Positions 44,088 through 54,912 of a stretch of DNA of 64,000 bases are shown here, one piece after another. The first letter of the stretch is position 1; each line of letters starts with the position of its first letter. The DNA comes from Stenotrophomonas rhizophila (GTDB taxonomy: Bacteria > Pseudomonadota > Gammaproteobacteria > Xanthomonadales > Xanthomonadaceae): contig NZ_CP007597.1 in NCBI RefSeq assembly GCF_000661955.1, forward strand, positions 1,543,605-1,607,604. Direction: 5' to 3'. Both the position numbers and the translations under genes were made by a program. Below the pieces are notes generated by a model that did no database searches, was not told the DNA's origin, and worked only from the letters and a program-made list of their open reading frames with translations.

Positions 44088-44208
44088 GGCGAAAAGCTCC
44101 CGGAAAGGCAGAGTGGGGGGTACTGGCGGGGGAAAAGAGCGGTCCCGGCGCAGAGGCCGGTCGCACAGTTTACCATCTGTGGCTGTCCTGCTCGCGTTTG
44201 GCCTGTTC

Positions 44209-44976
44209 ATGTCCGTTGAAACCGCTCCTACCCGTATCCGATTCGTCCTGGTCGGCACCCAGCACCCCGGCAACATGGGCGCTGCGGCGCGCGCCATGAA
44301 GACCATGGGCCTGTCCCGGCTGGTCCTGGTGGCACCGGAAAAGCCGCTGGACGATGAAGCGTTCCGGCGCTCGGCCGGCGCCGAGGACGTGCTGGGCGAT
44401 GCACCGGTCGTGGCCACCCTGGCCGAGGCCGTCGCCGACTGCACCCTGGTCCTGGGCTGCACTGCACGCGCCCGCCGGGTCCAGCTGGAGGAACTGCTGC
44501 CGGCCGTCGCTGCCCAGCGCGCCCTGGCCAAGGCCGCCGAGCCGGCCGAAGTGGCCTTCGTGTTTGGCCGTGAGCGCACCGGCCTGACCAACGAGGAACT
44601 GCAGCTGTGCCACCTGGCCGTGCATATCCCGTCCAACCCCGACTTCAGTTCGTTGAACCTGGCCGCCGCCGTGCAGGTGCTGGCCTATGAAACGCGCATG
44701 GCCGTGCTCGGCGGCATCGACGGCGCCGCCCCGGCCGACCCCGAGTTCCGCGAGCAGCCGGCCAGCCATGCGCAGGTGGAAGGCATGTTCACCCAGCTTG
44801 GTCAGGCCCTGGACGATATCGACTTCCACAAGGGCCGCGCCCCGGAATCGGCCATGCGCAAACTGCGCCGCCTGTTCCTGCGCACCGGACTGAGCGAACA
44901 GGAAGTGCGCCTGTTGCGCGGCATCCTGTCCGACGCCCAGCGGATGGCACGGTTGGCCAACGCCAAGCCCGAATGA
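44209..44976 (+). CDS. trmJ: tRNA (cytidine/uridine-32-2'-O)-methyltransferase
   Basis: This SPOUT-class enzyme of 255 residues methylates the ribose at position 32 in the anticodon loop. It has [20 protein letters not shown] at the N terminus, then [18 protein letters not shown], and the knot motif [21 protein letters not shown]-terminal helical extension ([20 protein letters not shown]) is typical of TrmJ. The start at 44209 is the only one giving the normal N terminus. The 121-base gap to the divergent suhB should hold both promoters. Confidence 0.95.
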   Translation: MSVETAPTRIRFVLVGTQHPGNMGAAARAMKTMGLSRLVLVAPEKPLDDEAFRRSAGAEDVLGDAPVVATLAEAVADCTLVLGCTARARRVQLEELLPAVAAQRALAKAAEPAEVAFVFGRERTGLTNEELQLCHLAVHIPSNPDFSSLNLAAAVQVLAYETRMAVLGGIDGAAPADPEFREQPASHAQVEGMFTQLGQALDDIDFHKGRAPESAMRKLRRLFLRTGLSEQEVRLLRGILSDAQRMARLANAKPE

Positions 44977-45031
44977 GCTGACGCAGTTCTCACTTTTTCG
45001 GGTAGGCTGTTCGGATTCCTTGGGGGGAGTG

Positions 45032-45961
45032 ATGGGAGTGCCGGGTCTGCGATGGCTGCTGCAGGGAGGTCTGCTGTGTCTGGCTATCGTGCTGATGGCC
45101 GGACCTGCGTCAGCGGCACCGGACAACGTGCTGGTGCTGGGCCGGATCAGCGACAACCCCAAGTCACACTATGCGCAACTGCAACCCCTGCTCGATTACG
45201 TGGTTCCGCGCATGCGCGACGTCGGCATTACCGAAGGCCGCATCCTGATGGCACCCGACGCCCAGCAGATGGCCAGCTACCTGCGCCGTGGCCGGGTGGA
45301 CTGGGTCACTGAAACCTCCGGTACCGCGGTGGCGCTGGGCCTGCGCAGTGGCGCCCAGCCCCTGCTGCTGACCGAGCGCAGCGGCGTGCGTGACTACCAC
45401 ACCGTGTTCTTCGTGCGCCGGGACAGCACCATTGCGACGCTGGCCGACCTCAAGGGGCACACCCTGGCGTTGCAGAACGTGGCCTCCACCAGTGCCTACC
45501 TGGTGCCGGTGATGACCCTGTTGCAGCAGGGCCTGACCCCGGAGATCCTGCTGTCGGCGCGCGATGCGGCCGCCCCCGATACGGTGGGCTATGTGTTTGC
45601 ACGCTCGGAGGGCAATATCGCCACCCTGGTCCACAAGGGTGTGGTGGACGCCGGGGCGGTCAGCAGCGTGGACTGGACCGACGGACATCGCATTCCGGCC
45701 ACTTTCCTGCGTGATTTCCGTGTCATCCATCGTACCGAGCCGTATCCGCGCGCGGTGGAAATGGTGCGCGCCGGGCTGGATGAACGGGTGCGCGACCGGT
45801 TGCAGGCGGTGCTGCTGGAGGCGGCATCGGATCCCAAGGCGCAGGATGCGCTGCAGACATTTTTTGGTACGTCCGGGTTCCATCGGGTGGATGCGCAGAT
45901 GCAGCACCGGTTGGATGAATTGAAACAAGGCTTGGCTCGCGTGCGGATGGAAGTGGAATGA
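45032..45961 (+). CDS. Periplasmic substrate-binding protein, PhnD-like
   Basis: This exported solute-binding protein has 309 residues and a signal peptide (to about GPASAAPD). The PhnD/phosphate-phosphonate type II fold is seen in VLGRISDNPKSHYAQLQPLLDYV, DWVTETSGTAVAL, TIATLADLKGHTLALQNVASTSAYLVP and VVDAGAVSSVDW. No ABC permease or ATPase gene is adjacent. Instead its stop overlaps the start of a membrane GGDEF-EAL protein (ATGA), which suggests it is a ligand sensor for c-di-GMP control and not a transport component. The ATG at 45032 has GGGGAG just upstream; earlier TTG/GTG codons are less likely. Confidence 0.9.
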   Translation: MGVPGLRWLLQGGLLCLAIVLMAGPASAAPDNVLVLGRISDNPKSHYAQLQPLLDYVVPRMRDVGITEGRILMAPDAQQMASYLRRGRVDWVTETSGTAVALGLRSGAQPLLLTERSGVRDYHTVFFVRRDSTIATLADLKGHTLALQNVASTSAYLVPVMTLLQQGLTPEILLSARDAAAPDTVGYVFARSEGNIATLVHKGVVDAGAVSSVDWTDGHRIPATFLRDFRVIHRTEPYPRAVEMVRAGLDERVRDRLQAVLLEAASDPKAQDALQTFFGTSGFHRVDAQMQHRLDELKQGLARVRMEVE

Positions 45962-48084
45962 GGCTGTTGGGTTCCGGAATGCAGGCACGGTTCGTGCTCG
46001 CGATGAGCGGTGCGATGCTGGTGGTGATCGCCATCGTCGCGGTGGTGCTTGGGCGCCAGGCGACGATGCAGGATGAGGTCCAGCACCTCAGTGGCAACGT
46101 CATCCATGACCTGTTCGACCGCAGCGTGCGCAGCCGCGGTGAAGCGCTGGCGCGCGAGCTGTCCGACGCGTTGGCCAACCCGCTGTACTACAACGACCTG
46201 GAGCAGGTCGGCGCGCTGGTGCGCAACACCTCGCGGCAGCAGGTGGTGCGCTATGTGCTGGTGTTCGACGAGGACGGCAAGCTGATCCACGACGGCTCGG
46301 CCGAGGTGATCGACTTCGGCCGGCCGATGAGCGACCCGCTGGCCTCCGGTGCCGTCGCCGCGCGGGCGCTGGTGGTGCAGCAGTCGCCCAAGGTGCTCGA
46401 CAACGCGATGCCGATCATGATCGGCAACCAGCGCATCGGCGGGGTCCGGGTGGGCATGGCGCTGGATGACGTGCAGGCGATGGAGCAGCGCGCCAACCAG
46501 ACCCTGGGCGAGCGCCTGCAGCAGGTGGGCAAGCGCCACCTCGGCTGGCTGTTGCTGATGCTCGGGCTGCTGGTCGGCATCGGCGCGGGCATGATCATCT
46601 ACGTGCAGCGCACCCTGGTGGCCCCGATCCGCTGGCTGGCCGGGGCCGCGCGCCAGATCGAGGCGGGCGACTACCAGCTGACGCTGCATGAAAGCCCGCG
46701 CAAGGACGAGGTGGGCGAACTGGTGCGTGCGTTTGGCCGGATGAGCGAGGCGATCGCCCGCCACGACCGCGAAGTGCGGCACATGGCCTACACCGATGCG
46801 CTGACCGGGCTGACCAACCGCCTGGCCTTCCGTGAGGCGCTGGACCACCGGCTGATGGCCGCGCGTGCGTCCAACCATCGGCTGGCCCTGTTGTTTGCCG
46901 ACATGGATGACTTCAAGCGCGTCAACGACACGCTGGGCCATGAAGCCGGCGATGAAGCGCTGCTGCAGTTCGCCCAGCGCATCAGCACCGCCGTGGCGCA
47001 GGCCGGGGGCGACGAGGCCCTGCTGGCCCGCTTTGGCGGCGATGAATTCGTGATCCTGCTCGGCGACGGCGATGTGGCCGCGCATGCCCGCCAACTGGCC
47101 GAGATCCTGGTCCGCGAGCTGGGCAAGCCACTGTTCGTGCAGGGCCGGGAGCTGTTCCTGGGTACGTCCATTGGCGTGACCCTGTTCCCCGACGATGCGG
47201 CCGATGCGACCACGCTGTTGAAGAACGGCGACATTGCGATGTACCAGGCCAAGGTGGCCGGCAAGAACTGCTACCGCTATTACAGCCGGGCCATGGACCA
47301 CGCGGTGGAGCGCCGCGTGCATATGGAGCAGGAGCTGCGCGGCGCCTGGGAGCGCGGCGAACTGCGCCTGGTCTACCAACCGATCTTCCGCACCCGCGAC
47401 CGGCGCATGGTCGGGGTGGAAGTACTGCTGCGCTGGCAACACCCCACGCTGGGCACGATCCCGCCGTCGGTGTTCATCGAAGTGGCCGAGCAGAGTGGCC
47501 TGATCGAGGTGATCGGCCCGAAGGTGCTGCGCGCGGCCTGCATGGAAGCGGTGCAGTGGCCGCACGGCGTGGACGGCGACGGCCTGTTCGTCTCGGTCAA
47601 CGTTTCGCCGCGCCAGCTGCGTGGCGGCGAGCTGCCCAACCTGGTGGCCGATTGCCTGCGCGACACCGGCCTGCCGGCCTCGCGCCTGCACCTGGAGCTG
47701 ACCGAAACGGCGGTGATCGGCGATGAAATGCTGGCCGCGGCGCTGCTGGACAAGCTGCACCGGACCGGGGTGAAGGTGTGGCTGGATGACTTCGGCACCG
47801 GCTTCTCCGGCCTGAGCCACCTGCGCCAGGTGCCGGTGGACGGGGTCAAGATCGACAAGAGCTTCGTGGCCGACATGCAGCGCGACCCGGACGATCTGGC
47901 CCTGACCACGGCGATCATCGCCATGGCCCATGCCTTGGGGATCACCGTGGTGGCCGAAGGTATCGAACAGGAAGTGCAGTTCGACCTGCTCTGCCAGCGC
48001 GGCTGCGACCTGGGCCAGGGCTATTGGCTGAGCCACCCGGTCAGCGCCACCGACGTGGTGGAACTGATCGAGTCCGGGGTGTAG
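45958..48084 (+). CDS. HAMP-GGDEF-EAL cyclic-di-GMP protein
   Basis: This inner-membrane protein of 708 residues has helices near 8-30 and 198-220 around a periplasmic sensor. A HAMP domain (about 215-270), a GGDEF domain with an intact FGGDEF motif (about 358-363), and an EAL domain follow. The EAL signature is EVL (GVEVLLRW, near 487). The other catalytic residues of the phosphodiesterase are present: SVNVSPRQL, LELTET, LDDFGTGFS, KIDKSFV, VAEGIE and GQGYW. An inhibitory RxxD site before GGDEF is not seen. It probably makes or degrades c-di-GMP depending on a signal relayed by the binding protein encoded just upstream. Confidence 0.94.
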   Translation: MRLLGSGMQARFVLAMSGAMLVVIAIVAVVLGRQATMQDEVQHLSGNVIHDLFDRSVRSRGEALARELSDALANPLYYNDLEQVGALVRNTSRQQVVRYVLVFDEDGKLIHDGSAEVIDFGRPMSDPLASGAVAARALVVQQSPKVLDNAMPIMIGNQRIGGVRVGMALDDVQAMEQRANQTLGERLQQVGKRHLGWLLLMLGLLVGIGAGMIIYVQRTLVAPIRWLAGAARQIEAGDYQLTLHESPRKDEVGELVRAFGRMSEAIARHDREVRHMAYTDALTGLTNRLAFREALDHRLMAARASNHRLALLFADMDDFKRVNDTLGHEAGDEALLQFAQRISTAVAQAGGDEALLARFGGDEFVILLGDGDVAAHARQLAEILVRELGKPLFVQGRELFLGTSIGVTLFPDDAADATTLLKNGDIAMYQAKVAGKNCYRYYSRAMDHAVERRVHMEQELRGAWERGELRLVYQPIFRTRDRRMVGVEVLLRWQHPTLGTIPPSVFIEVAEQSGLIEVIGPKVLRAACMEAVQWPHGVDGDGLFVSVNVSPRQLRGGELPNLVADCLRDTGLPASRLHLELTETAVIGDEMLAAALLDKLHRTGVKVWLDDFGTGFSGLSHLRQVPVDGVKIDKSFVADMQRDPDDLALTTAIIAMAHALGITVVAEGIEQEVQFDLLCQRGCDLGQGYWLSHPVSATDVVELIESGV

Positions 48085-48096
48085 GGCGCAAGCCCC

Positions 48097-48282
48097 GTAG
48101 CGCCGGGCTCTGCCCGGCTGGATTTACATTGGCGGATCAGCCGGGCAGAGCCCGGCTCTACGTGCGTTGGCGGTTCAGCCGGGCAGAGCCCGGCGCTACG
48201 CGCTGTCGCCGACGCCGGTAGGCGACCACCGTTGGTGGTCGCAGCGCATCCCCGCCGGTAGGCGACCACCGTTGGTGGTCGC
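48097..48282. repeat. SMAG REP cluster, two stem families
   Basis: Three palindromes of the CGCCGGGC/AGCCGGGC type (one direct, two inverted) are followed by two direct units with the stem GCGACCACC/GGTGGTCGC around a GTT loop. The cluster fills the space between the convergent GGDEF-EAL and epmB genes. Confidence 0.88.
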
Positions 48283-48287
48283 TGCCC

Positions 48288-49292
<1,005 letters not shown>

Positions 49293-49416
49293 GGAATGGG
49301 GGCCTGCGGTTATCATGTCGGTCAGAAAAACGAGTCACCCCACCGGTGCCGGTGGGTTTTCCATTCTATCCGGCTCGCCGCGCCTGCGCGGCGTTTGCCC
49401 ATTCAGGAGTTTCAGC

Positions 49417-49986
49417 ATGGCCACTGTGGGCATGAACGATGTCAAGAACGGGATGAAGATCCTGGTCAACAATGAACCGGCGGTCATCACCGAGACCGAA
49501 TACGTCAAGCCGGGCAAGGGCCAGGCCTTCACCCGCATGAAGTACCGCTTCATCAAGTCCGGTCGCGTGGTCGAAATGACCATGAAGGCCACCGATGACG
49601 TGGAAAAGGCCGACGTCGTCGACACCAACATGGACTTCATGTACAGCGACGGCGAGTACTGGCACTTCATGGACCCGGAATCCTTCGAGCAGGTCCAGGC
49701 CGTCAAGTCCGGCATGGGCGGCGCCGAGAAGTGGCTGAAGGGCGAAGAGTCCTGCATCGTCACCCTGTGGAACGGCGAGCCGATCTTCGTCCAGCCGCCG
49801 AACTTCGTCGAGCTGAAGATCACCGAAACCGACCCGGGCGTCCGTGGCGACACCTCCGGCGGCGGCGGCAAGCCGGCCACCCTGGAAACCGGCGCCGTGG
49901 TCCGCGTGCCGCTGTTCGTCAACCAGGATGAAATCATCAAGGTCGACACCCGCTCGGGCGAATACTCCGCACGCGCAGGCAAGTAA
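49417..49986 (+). CDS. efp: Translation elongation factor P
   Basis: This protein of 189 residues rescues ribosomes stalled on polyproline stretches. The N-terminal KOW-like domain carries the loop [10 protein letters not shown] with Lys34, the residue that receives beta-lysine. The two OB domains include [14 protein letters not shown], and the C-terminal motif is [11 protein letters not shown]. The Lys type of loop fits modification by EpmA/EpmB, whose gene epmB lies opposite. AGGAG precedes the start. REP repeats follow the stop. Confidence 0.97.
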   Translation: MATVGMNDVKNGMKILVNNEPAVITETEYVKPGKGQAFTRMKYRFIKSGRVVEMTMKATDDVEKADVVDTNMDFMYSDGEYWHFMDPESFEQVQAVKSGMGGAEKWLKGEESCIVTLWNGEPIFVQPPNFVELKITETDPGVRGDTSGGGGKPATLETGAVVRVPLFVNQDEIIKVDTRSGEYSARAGK

Positions 49987-50006
49987 TCCGGCGAAGCCGG
50001 ATTACG

Positions 50007-50200
50007 GTAGAGCCGACCGTTGGTCGGCTGCTGTTGGCGGCCAAGGCCGGATTACGGTAGAGCCGACCGTTGGTCGGCTGCTGTTGGCGGCCAAGGCCGA
50101 ATTACGGTAGAGCCGACCGTTGGTCGGCTGCAGCATCCCGTAGAGCCGACCGTTGGTCGGCTGCCGATGCCACACGCAGCCGACCAACGGTCGGCTCTAC
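50007..50200. repeat. SMAG REP array of five palindromes
   Basis: GTAG heads begin at 50007, 50057, 50107 (period 50 bases with near-identical spacers) and 50140. A fifth, inverted unit ends at 50200. All have the stem AGCCGACC/GGTCGGCT and GTT loop. They lie between efp and the deaminase gene. Confidence 0.92.
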
Positions 50201-50274
50201 GTCAAAAGCGTCCCGTTCCAGAGCGTCCCGGTCGCCCACACCCTCGGGTCGTCCGCCCAGACAAGTGAGCCCGC

Positions 50275-51618
50275 ATGACCGACACCGCACGCATTCCCGA
50301 AACCTGTGACCTGCTGATCGAAGCCGGCTACGTGGTCCCGATCGAACCGCATGCGGTGGTGCTGGAAGACCATGCCGTGGCCGTACGCGGCAGCGAGATC
50401 ATCGCGATCCTGCCGCGCGCCGAAGCGCGAGAGCGCTTTGCCCCCAAGCAGACCGTATCCCGCCCCGACGCGGCCCTGATGCCGGGCCTGGTCAACGCAC
50501 ACACCCATAACCCGATGACCCTGCTGCGGGGCGTCGCCGACGACCTGCCGCTGATGGTCTGGCTGCAGCAGCACATCTGGCCGGTGGAAGCGGCGGTGAT
50601 CGGCCCGGAATTCGTGGCCGACGGCACCACCCTGGCGATCGCCGAGATGCTGCGCGGCGGTACCACCTGCGCCAACGAAAACTACTTCTTCTCCGACGTC
50701 CAGGCCGCCGTCTATAAGCAGCACGGCTTCCGTGCCCTGGTTGGCGCGGTGATCATCGATTTCCCGACCGCCTGGGCCAAGACCGACGACGAATACTTCG
50801 CCAAGGCGGGCGAGCTGCACGACCAGTGGCGCAACGACCCGCTGATCGGCACCTCGTTCGCGCCGCACGCGCCGTACACCGTCAACGACGCCAATTTCGA
50901 ACGCGTGCGCATGCTGTCCGACCAGCTGGACATGCAGGTGCACCTGCACACGCATGAAACCGCGCAGGAAATCACCGATTCGATCAAGCTGCACGGCCAG
51001 CGCCCGCTGGCACGGCTGGACCGCCTGGGCCTGGTCAACGACCGCCTGATCGCGGTGCACATGACCCAGCTGACCGAAGCGGAAATCCACCTGTGCGCCG
51101 AGCGCGGCGTGAGCGTGGTGCATTGCCCCGAATCCAACCTCAAGCTGGCCTCCGGCTTCTGCCCGGCGTGCGCGCTGCAGCGTGCCGGCGTGAACCTGGC
51201 CATCGGTACCGATGGCTGCGCCAGCAACAACGACCTGGACATGTTCAGCGAGAACCGCACCGCGGCGATCCTGGCCAAGGCCGTGGCCAACGATGCCACC
51301 GCGCTGGACGCGGCCACCACGCTGCGCGCGGCCACCCTGGGCGGCGCGCGCGCGCTGGGCTTCGGCGACCGCATCGGCTCGATCGAAGTGGGCAAGCAGG
51401 CCGACCTGGTCTGCGTGGACCTGTCCGCGCTTGAAACCCAGCCGCTGCACCATGTGCTCTCGCAGCTTGTCTACGCCGCCGGCCGCCACCAGGTCAGCGA
51501 TGTCTGGATCGCCGGCCAGCCCAAGCTGGTACAGCGCGAACTGGTCGGCATGGACACCGCGGCGATCGTCGCCAACGCGCGCCAGTGGCGCGAGCGCATC
51601 CGACACATCCGTGCTTGA
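50275..51618 (+). CDS. Amidohydrolase of the TRZ/ATZ group, MtaD-like deaminase
   Basis: This metal-dependent deaminase has 447 residues. It has [13 protein letters not shown] (metal ligands), the middle HLHTHET and the later [12 protein letters not shown] segment, matching 5'-methylthioadenosine/S-adenosylhomocysteine deaminases (MtaD). Such enzymes convert MTA or SAH to the inosine forms. It lies directly before ubiG and a MupP-like phosphatase, the same order as P. aeruginosa PA3170-PA3172. Specificity for MTA, SAH or another purine is not certain from sequence. Confidence 0.9.
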   Translation: MTDTARIPETCDLLIEAGYVVPIEPHAVVLEDHAVAVRGSEIIAILPRAEARERFAPKQTVSRPDAALMPGLVNAHTHNPMTLLRGVADDLPLMVWLQQHIWPVEAAVIGPEFVADGTTLAIAEMLRGGTTCANENYFFSDVQAAVYKQHGFRALVGAVIIDFPTAWAKTDDEYFAKAGELHDQWRNDPLIGTSFAPHAPYTVNDANFERVRMLSDQLDMQVHLHTHETAQEITDSIKLHGQRPLARLDRLGLVNDRLIAVHMTQLTEAEIHLCAERGVSVVHCPESNLKLASGFCPACALQRAGVNLAIGTDGCASNNDLDMFSENRTAAILAKAVANDATALDAATTLRAATLGGARALGFGDRIGSIEVGKQADLVCVDLSALETQPLHHVLSQLVYAAGRHQVSDVWIAGQPKLVQRELVGMDTAAIVANARQWRERIRHIRA

Positions 51619-51634
51619 TGCACCAAGGATCCCC

Positions 51635-52366
51635 ATGAACACCCCTCACGCTTCCACCAATTTCGACCAGGCCGAACTGGACAAGTTCGCCGCCCTCGCC
51701 AACCGCTGGTGGGACGTCGACGGCCCGCAGAAGCCGCTGCATGCGCTGAACCCGGTCCGCCTGCAGTACGTCGCCCAGCGCGTGCCGCTGCGCGGCGCCC
51801 GCGTGCTGGATATCGGCTGCGGTGGTGGCCTGCTCAGCGAAGCACTGGCCAAGGAGGGCGCCGACGTCACTGCGATCGACCTGGCCCCGGAACTGGTCAA
51901 GGTGGCGCGCCTGCACAGCCTGGAGTCGGGCGTGACGGTGGACTACCGCGTGCAGGCCGCCGAGGACCTGGCCGCCGAACAGCCGGGCAGCTTCGACGTG
52001 GTCACCTGCATGGAAATGCTGGAGCACGTGCCGGACCCGGGCGCGATCATTGCCGCCTGCCACCGCCTGCTCAAGCCGGGCGGCCAGCTGTTCCTGTCCA
52101 CGGTCAACCGCACCCCGGCCGCCTTCGCGGTGGCCATCGTCGGTGCTGAGTACGTGGCGCGGCTGCTGCCCAAGGGCACGCACCACTACCAGGACTTCAT
52201 CAAGCCGGCCGAGCTGGGCAAGTGGCTGCGCGAGGCCGACCTGAGCCTGCGCGACGTCAGCGGCATGGCCTACGAGCCGTGGCGCAATCGCGCGCGGCTG
52301 AGCACCCGCACCGACATCAACTACCTGGCCCACGCGGTCAAGCCGGACGATGCCGCCGGTGTCTGA
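51635..52366 (+). CDS. ubiG: Ubiquinone biosynthesis O-methyltransferase
   Basis: This SAM-dependent enzyme of 243 residues performs both O-methylations of ubiquinone synthesis (3-demethylubiquinone and earlier hydroxy intermediates). It has [20 protein letters not shown] at the N terminus, the SAM motif [30 protein letters not shown], and a C-terminal [17 protein letters not shown] segment. The start at 51635 has AAGGA nearby. The gene overlaps the next by 17 bases, so translation is coupled. Confidence 0.96.
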   Translation: MNTPHASTNFDQAELDKFAALANRWWDVDGPQKPLHALNPVRLQYVAQRVPLRGARVLDIGCGGGLLSEALAKEGADVTAIDLAPELVKVARLHSLESGVTVDYRVQAAEDLAAEQPGSFDVVTCMEMLEHVPDPGAIIAACHRLLKPGGQLFLSTVNRTPAAFAVAIVGAEYVARLLPKGTHHYQDFIKPAELGKWLREADLSLRDVSGMAYEPWRNRARLSTRTDINYLAHAVKPDDAAGV

Positions 52367-53039
52367 GTCCGGTTTTCCGCACGCGGCTCTGTTCGACCTG
52401 GACGGCACGCTGCTGGACAGCGCGCCGGACATGCTGGCCACCGCCAACGCGATGCTGGCCGCGCGCGATCGCGCCCCGATCCGCCTGGACGCCTTGCGTC
52501 CGGTGGTGTCCAAGGGGTCGCGCGCGATGGTGTCAGTGGCGTTTCCCGAGCTTGGCCAGGTCGAGCGCGACGCGCTGGTGCCCGAGTTCCTGCAGCGTTA
52601 TGAAGCGCTGATCGGCCAGCACGCGGTGCTGTTCGACGGCGTGGCCGGCATGCTCGATGCGCTGGATGCCGCGGGCTGCGCCTGGGGCATCGTGACCAAC
52701 AAGCCCGAGTACCTGGCGCGGCTGATCGTGCCGCAGCTGGGCTGGGACGCGCGCTGCAAGGTGCTGATCGGTGGCGACACCCTGGCCCAGCGCAAGCCGC
52801 ACCCGCTGCCGCTGCTGGCCGCGGCCGAGCGCATGAACATCGCGCCGGGCACCTGCATCTACGTGGGCGATGACGAGCGCGACATCGTGGCCGCCAACGC
52901 GGCGGGCATGGCCTCGGTCGCTGCCCTCTGGGGCTACCGGCTGGACGCCGACGACCCGCTGGCCTGGGGCGCCGAGCGCATGATCGAGCACCCCGCGCAG
53001 CTGCAGCGCGCCGATGCCTGGCCGCCCACACGCGGCTGA
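52350..53039 (+). CDS. mupP: HAD phosphatase, MupP/phosphoglycolate phosphatase type
   Basis: This haloacid dehalogenase-family phosphatase of 229 residues has the nucleophile motif [10 protein letters not shown] (about 15-24), TNKP (motif II), and [15 protein letters not shown] (motif IV). The neighbourhood mtaD-like, ubiG, HAD phosphatase is that of P. aeruginosa MupP. MupP dephosphorylates N-acetylmuramate 6-phosphate in peptidoglycan recycling and thereby influences beta-lactamase induction. Phosphoglycolate phosphatase (Gph) is the alternative, and sequence motifs alone do not separate them. The gene overlaps ubiG by 17 bases. Confidence 0.72.
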   Translation: MPPVSESGFPHAALFDLDGTLLDSAPDMLATANAMLAARDRAPIRLDALRPVVSKGSRAMVSVAFPELGQVERDALVPEFLQRYEALIGQHAVLFDGVAGMLDALDAAGCAWGIVTNKPEYLARLIVPQLGWDARCKVLIGGDTLAQRKPHPLPLLAAAERMNIAPGTCIYVGDDERDIVAANAAGMASVAALWGYRLDADDPLAWGAERMIEHPAQLQRADAWPPTRG

Positions 53040-53052
53040 CCCGTAGCGATCC

Positions 53053-53188
53053 GGTAGGTACCCACCGTTGGTGGGTACACACGCGATCTGGTAGGTGCCC
53101 ACCGTTGGTGGGTACACACCACAACCCAGGCACGCACCGGCGTTGAGCCGCTGCGCACCCCCGGTAGGTATCCACCGTTGGTGGGCAC
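53053..53188. repeat. SMAG REP cluster, GTACCCACC family
   Basis: Three direct palindromes have GTAG heads and stems of the type GTACCCACC/GGTGGGTAC around GTT, with compensating or single-base changes. They lie just after the HAD phosphatase and before a GTG-starting gene. Confidence 0.85.
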
Positions 53189-53212
53189 CGCCCCTTTGCA
53201 AGGATTTCCCCC

Positions 53213-53920
53213 GTGACAACTTCCAGCGCCCTCGACAGTTTCCTGGACAAGTGGCGCACCCGCTGGCCGGAATGGTCGGTGGCCGAACCGTTCGTCCCGG
53301 AGGCGCAGCGCACCCTGGTGGTGGCGTGGTTCACGCTGCTGCAGGAGTTCGACGACATTCTCAATACCAGTGGCGACCCGATGCCGGCCGATGCCAAGCT
53401 GGCGTGGTGGGGCGAGGAGCTGCGCAGCTGGGCCGGGCAGCGCTCGCGCCACCCGCTGGGCCGCCTGCTGGAGCCGGTGCGTGCGCCGTGGACCGCATTG
53501 GCCGATGCGCTGCCGGACCTGATCGAAGCCCGCGCGGCCGCACTGGAGCCGGCGCAGGCATTCAAGGCGCTGCAGCCGTATGCGGCCGCGGTAGCCGCGG
53601 TGGAAGCGGTGATGTTCGATACGCCCGCGCGCGGTGATGTGGCCACCCCGGTGCTGGTGCAGACGTTGGCCCAGCGGCTGAATGCCGCCGGTGTGGCGGC
53701 CGTGCCGCGTTCGCTGCTGGCCGCCGGCGAAGGCGATGCCGCGCAGCGCTGGGCACAGCAGCTGCTGGCGCGGTGGCCGGCCCGCGTGTCGGGCCCGCGC
53801 GCACGGCGCATGTACGCCTCGCTGGCGCGCACGCGGCTGCAGGCCAGTGCGCAGGGTCGCGAGCTGAAGGTCACGCCGATGCGCACGCTGCTGCGCACGT
53901 GGTGGGCCGGCCGGGGCTGA
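53213..53920 (+). CDS. Squalene/phytoene synthase-like protein
   Basis: This protein of 235 residues has the helical fold markers of trans-isoprenyl-diphosphate head-to-head synthases, but it is degenerate. FTLLQEFDDIL occupies the place of a first Asp-rich motif, then AKLAWWGEELRSWAGQ. The second Asp-rich motif is not clear. Homologues in Xanthomonadaceae are annotated as phytoene/squalene synthase family, although catalysis is doubtful. It starts with GTG at 53213 behind AAGGA. It is followed by the large compound REP array. Confidence 0.65.
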   Translation: MTTSSALDSFLDKWRTRWPEWSVAEPFVPEAQRTLVVAWFTLLQEFDDILNTSGDPMPADAKLAWWGEELRSWAGQRSRHPLGRLLEPVRAPWTALADALPDLIEARAAALEPAQAFKALQPYAAAVAAVEAVMFDTPARGDVATPVLVQTLAQRLNAAGVAAVPRSLLAAGEGDAAQRWAQQLLARWPARVSGPRARRMYASLARTRLQASAQGRELKVTPMRTLLRTWWAGRG

Positions 53921-53946
53921 TCGGGCGCCACGCCGCTGCATCACCC

Positions 53947-54912
53947 GTAACGCTGGGCTCTGCCCGGCTGCTCTTCGCGCGATGCATGGATGGTGGGGAG
54001 CCGGCCAGCGGCCGGCACTACCGGTTGTTGTGCACGCATCGAATAGCGGTCGATGCCTACCGGTTGGTCGGCGGCGGATTGCATCACCCGTAGCGCCGGG
54101 CTCTGCCCGGCTGCTGTTTGCGCGATGCATGGATGGTGGGGAGCCGGCCAGCGGCCGGCACTACCGGTTGTTGTGCACGCATCGACCAACGGTCGATGCC
54201 TACCGGTTGGTCGGCGCCGGATTGCATCACCCGTAGCGCCGGGCTCTGCCCGGCTGCTCTTCGCGCGATGCACGGATGGTGGGGAGCCGGCCAGCGGCCG
54301 GCACTACCGGTTGTTGCGCACGCATCGACCAACGGTCGATGCCTACCGGTTGGTCGGCGGCGGATTGCAACACCCGTAGCGCCGGGCTCTGCCCGGCTGC
54401 TCTTCGCGCGATGCATGGATGGTGGGGGAGCCGGCCAGCGGCCGGCACTACCGGTTGTCGCGCACGCATCGACCAACGGTCGATGCCTACCGGTTGGTCG
54501 GCGGCGGATTGCATCACCCGTAGCGCCGGGCTCTGCCCGGCTGCTCTTCGCGCGATGCATGGAGGGTGGGGAGCCGGCCAGCGGCCGGCACTACCGGTTG
54601 TCGCGCGTGCATCGACCAACGGTCGATGCCTACCGGTTGGTCGGCGCCGGATTGCATCACCCGTAGCGCCGGGCTCTGCCCGGCTGCTCTTCGCGCGATG
54701 CATGGATGGCGGGGAGCCGGCCAGCGGCCGGCACTACCGGTTGTTGTGCACGCATCGACCAACGGTCGATGCCTACCGGTTGGTCGGCGCCGGATTGCAA
54801 CACCCGTAGCGCCGGGCTCTGCCCGGCTGCTCTTCGCGCGATGCGTGGATGGTGGGGAGCCGGCCAGCGGCCGGCACTACCGTGCATCGACCAACGGTCG
54901 ATGCCTACCGGT
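53947..54912. repeat. Compound tandem array: seven 143-bp units, each with three SMAG palindromes
   Basis: Unit starts (GTAG or GTAA head) lie at 53947, 54090, 54233, 54376, 54520, 54663 and 54806. The period is 143 bases (once 144). Each unit holds a direct CGCCGGGC palindrome, an inverted TGCCGGCC palindrome and an inverted GCATCGACC palindrome. The last unit is shortened. Spacers are conserved between units. Apparent ORFs within it are repeat read-through. It abuts the stop codon of the M23 peptidase. Confidence 0.94.

Noticed and set aside
53947..54912. CRISPR array
   Set aside because: The repeated units are near-identical throughout, including the sequences between palindromes. There are no unique spacers and no cas genes.
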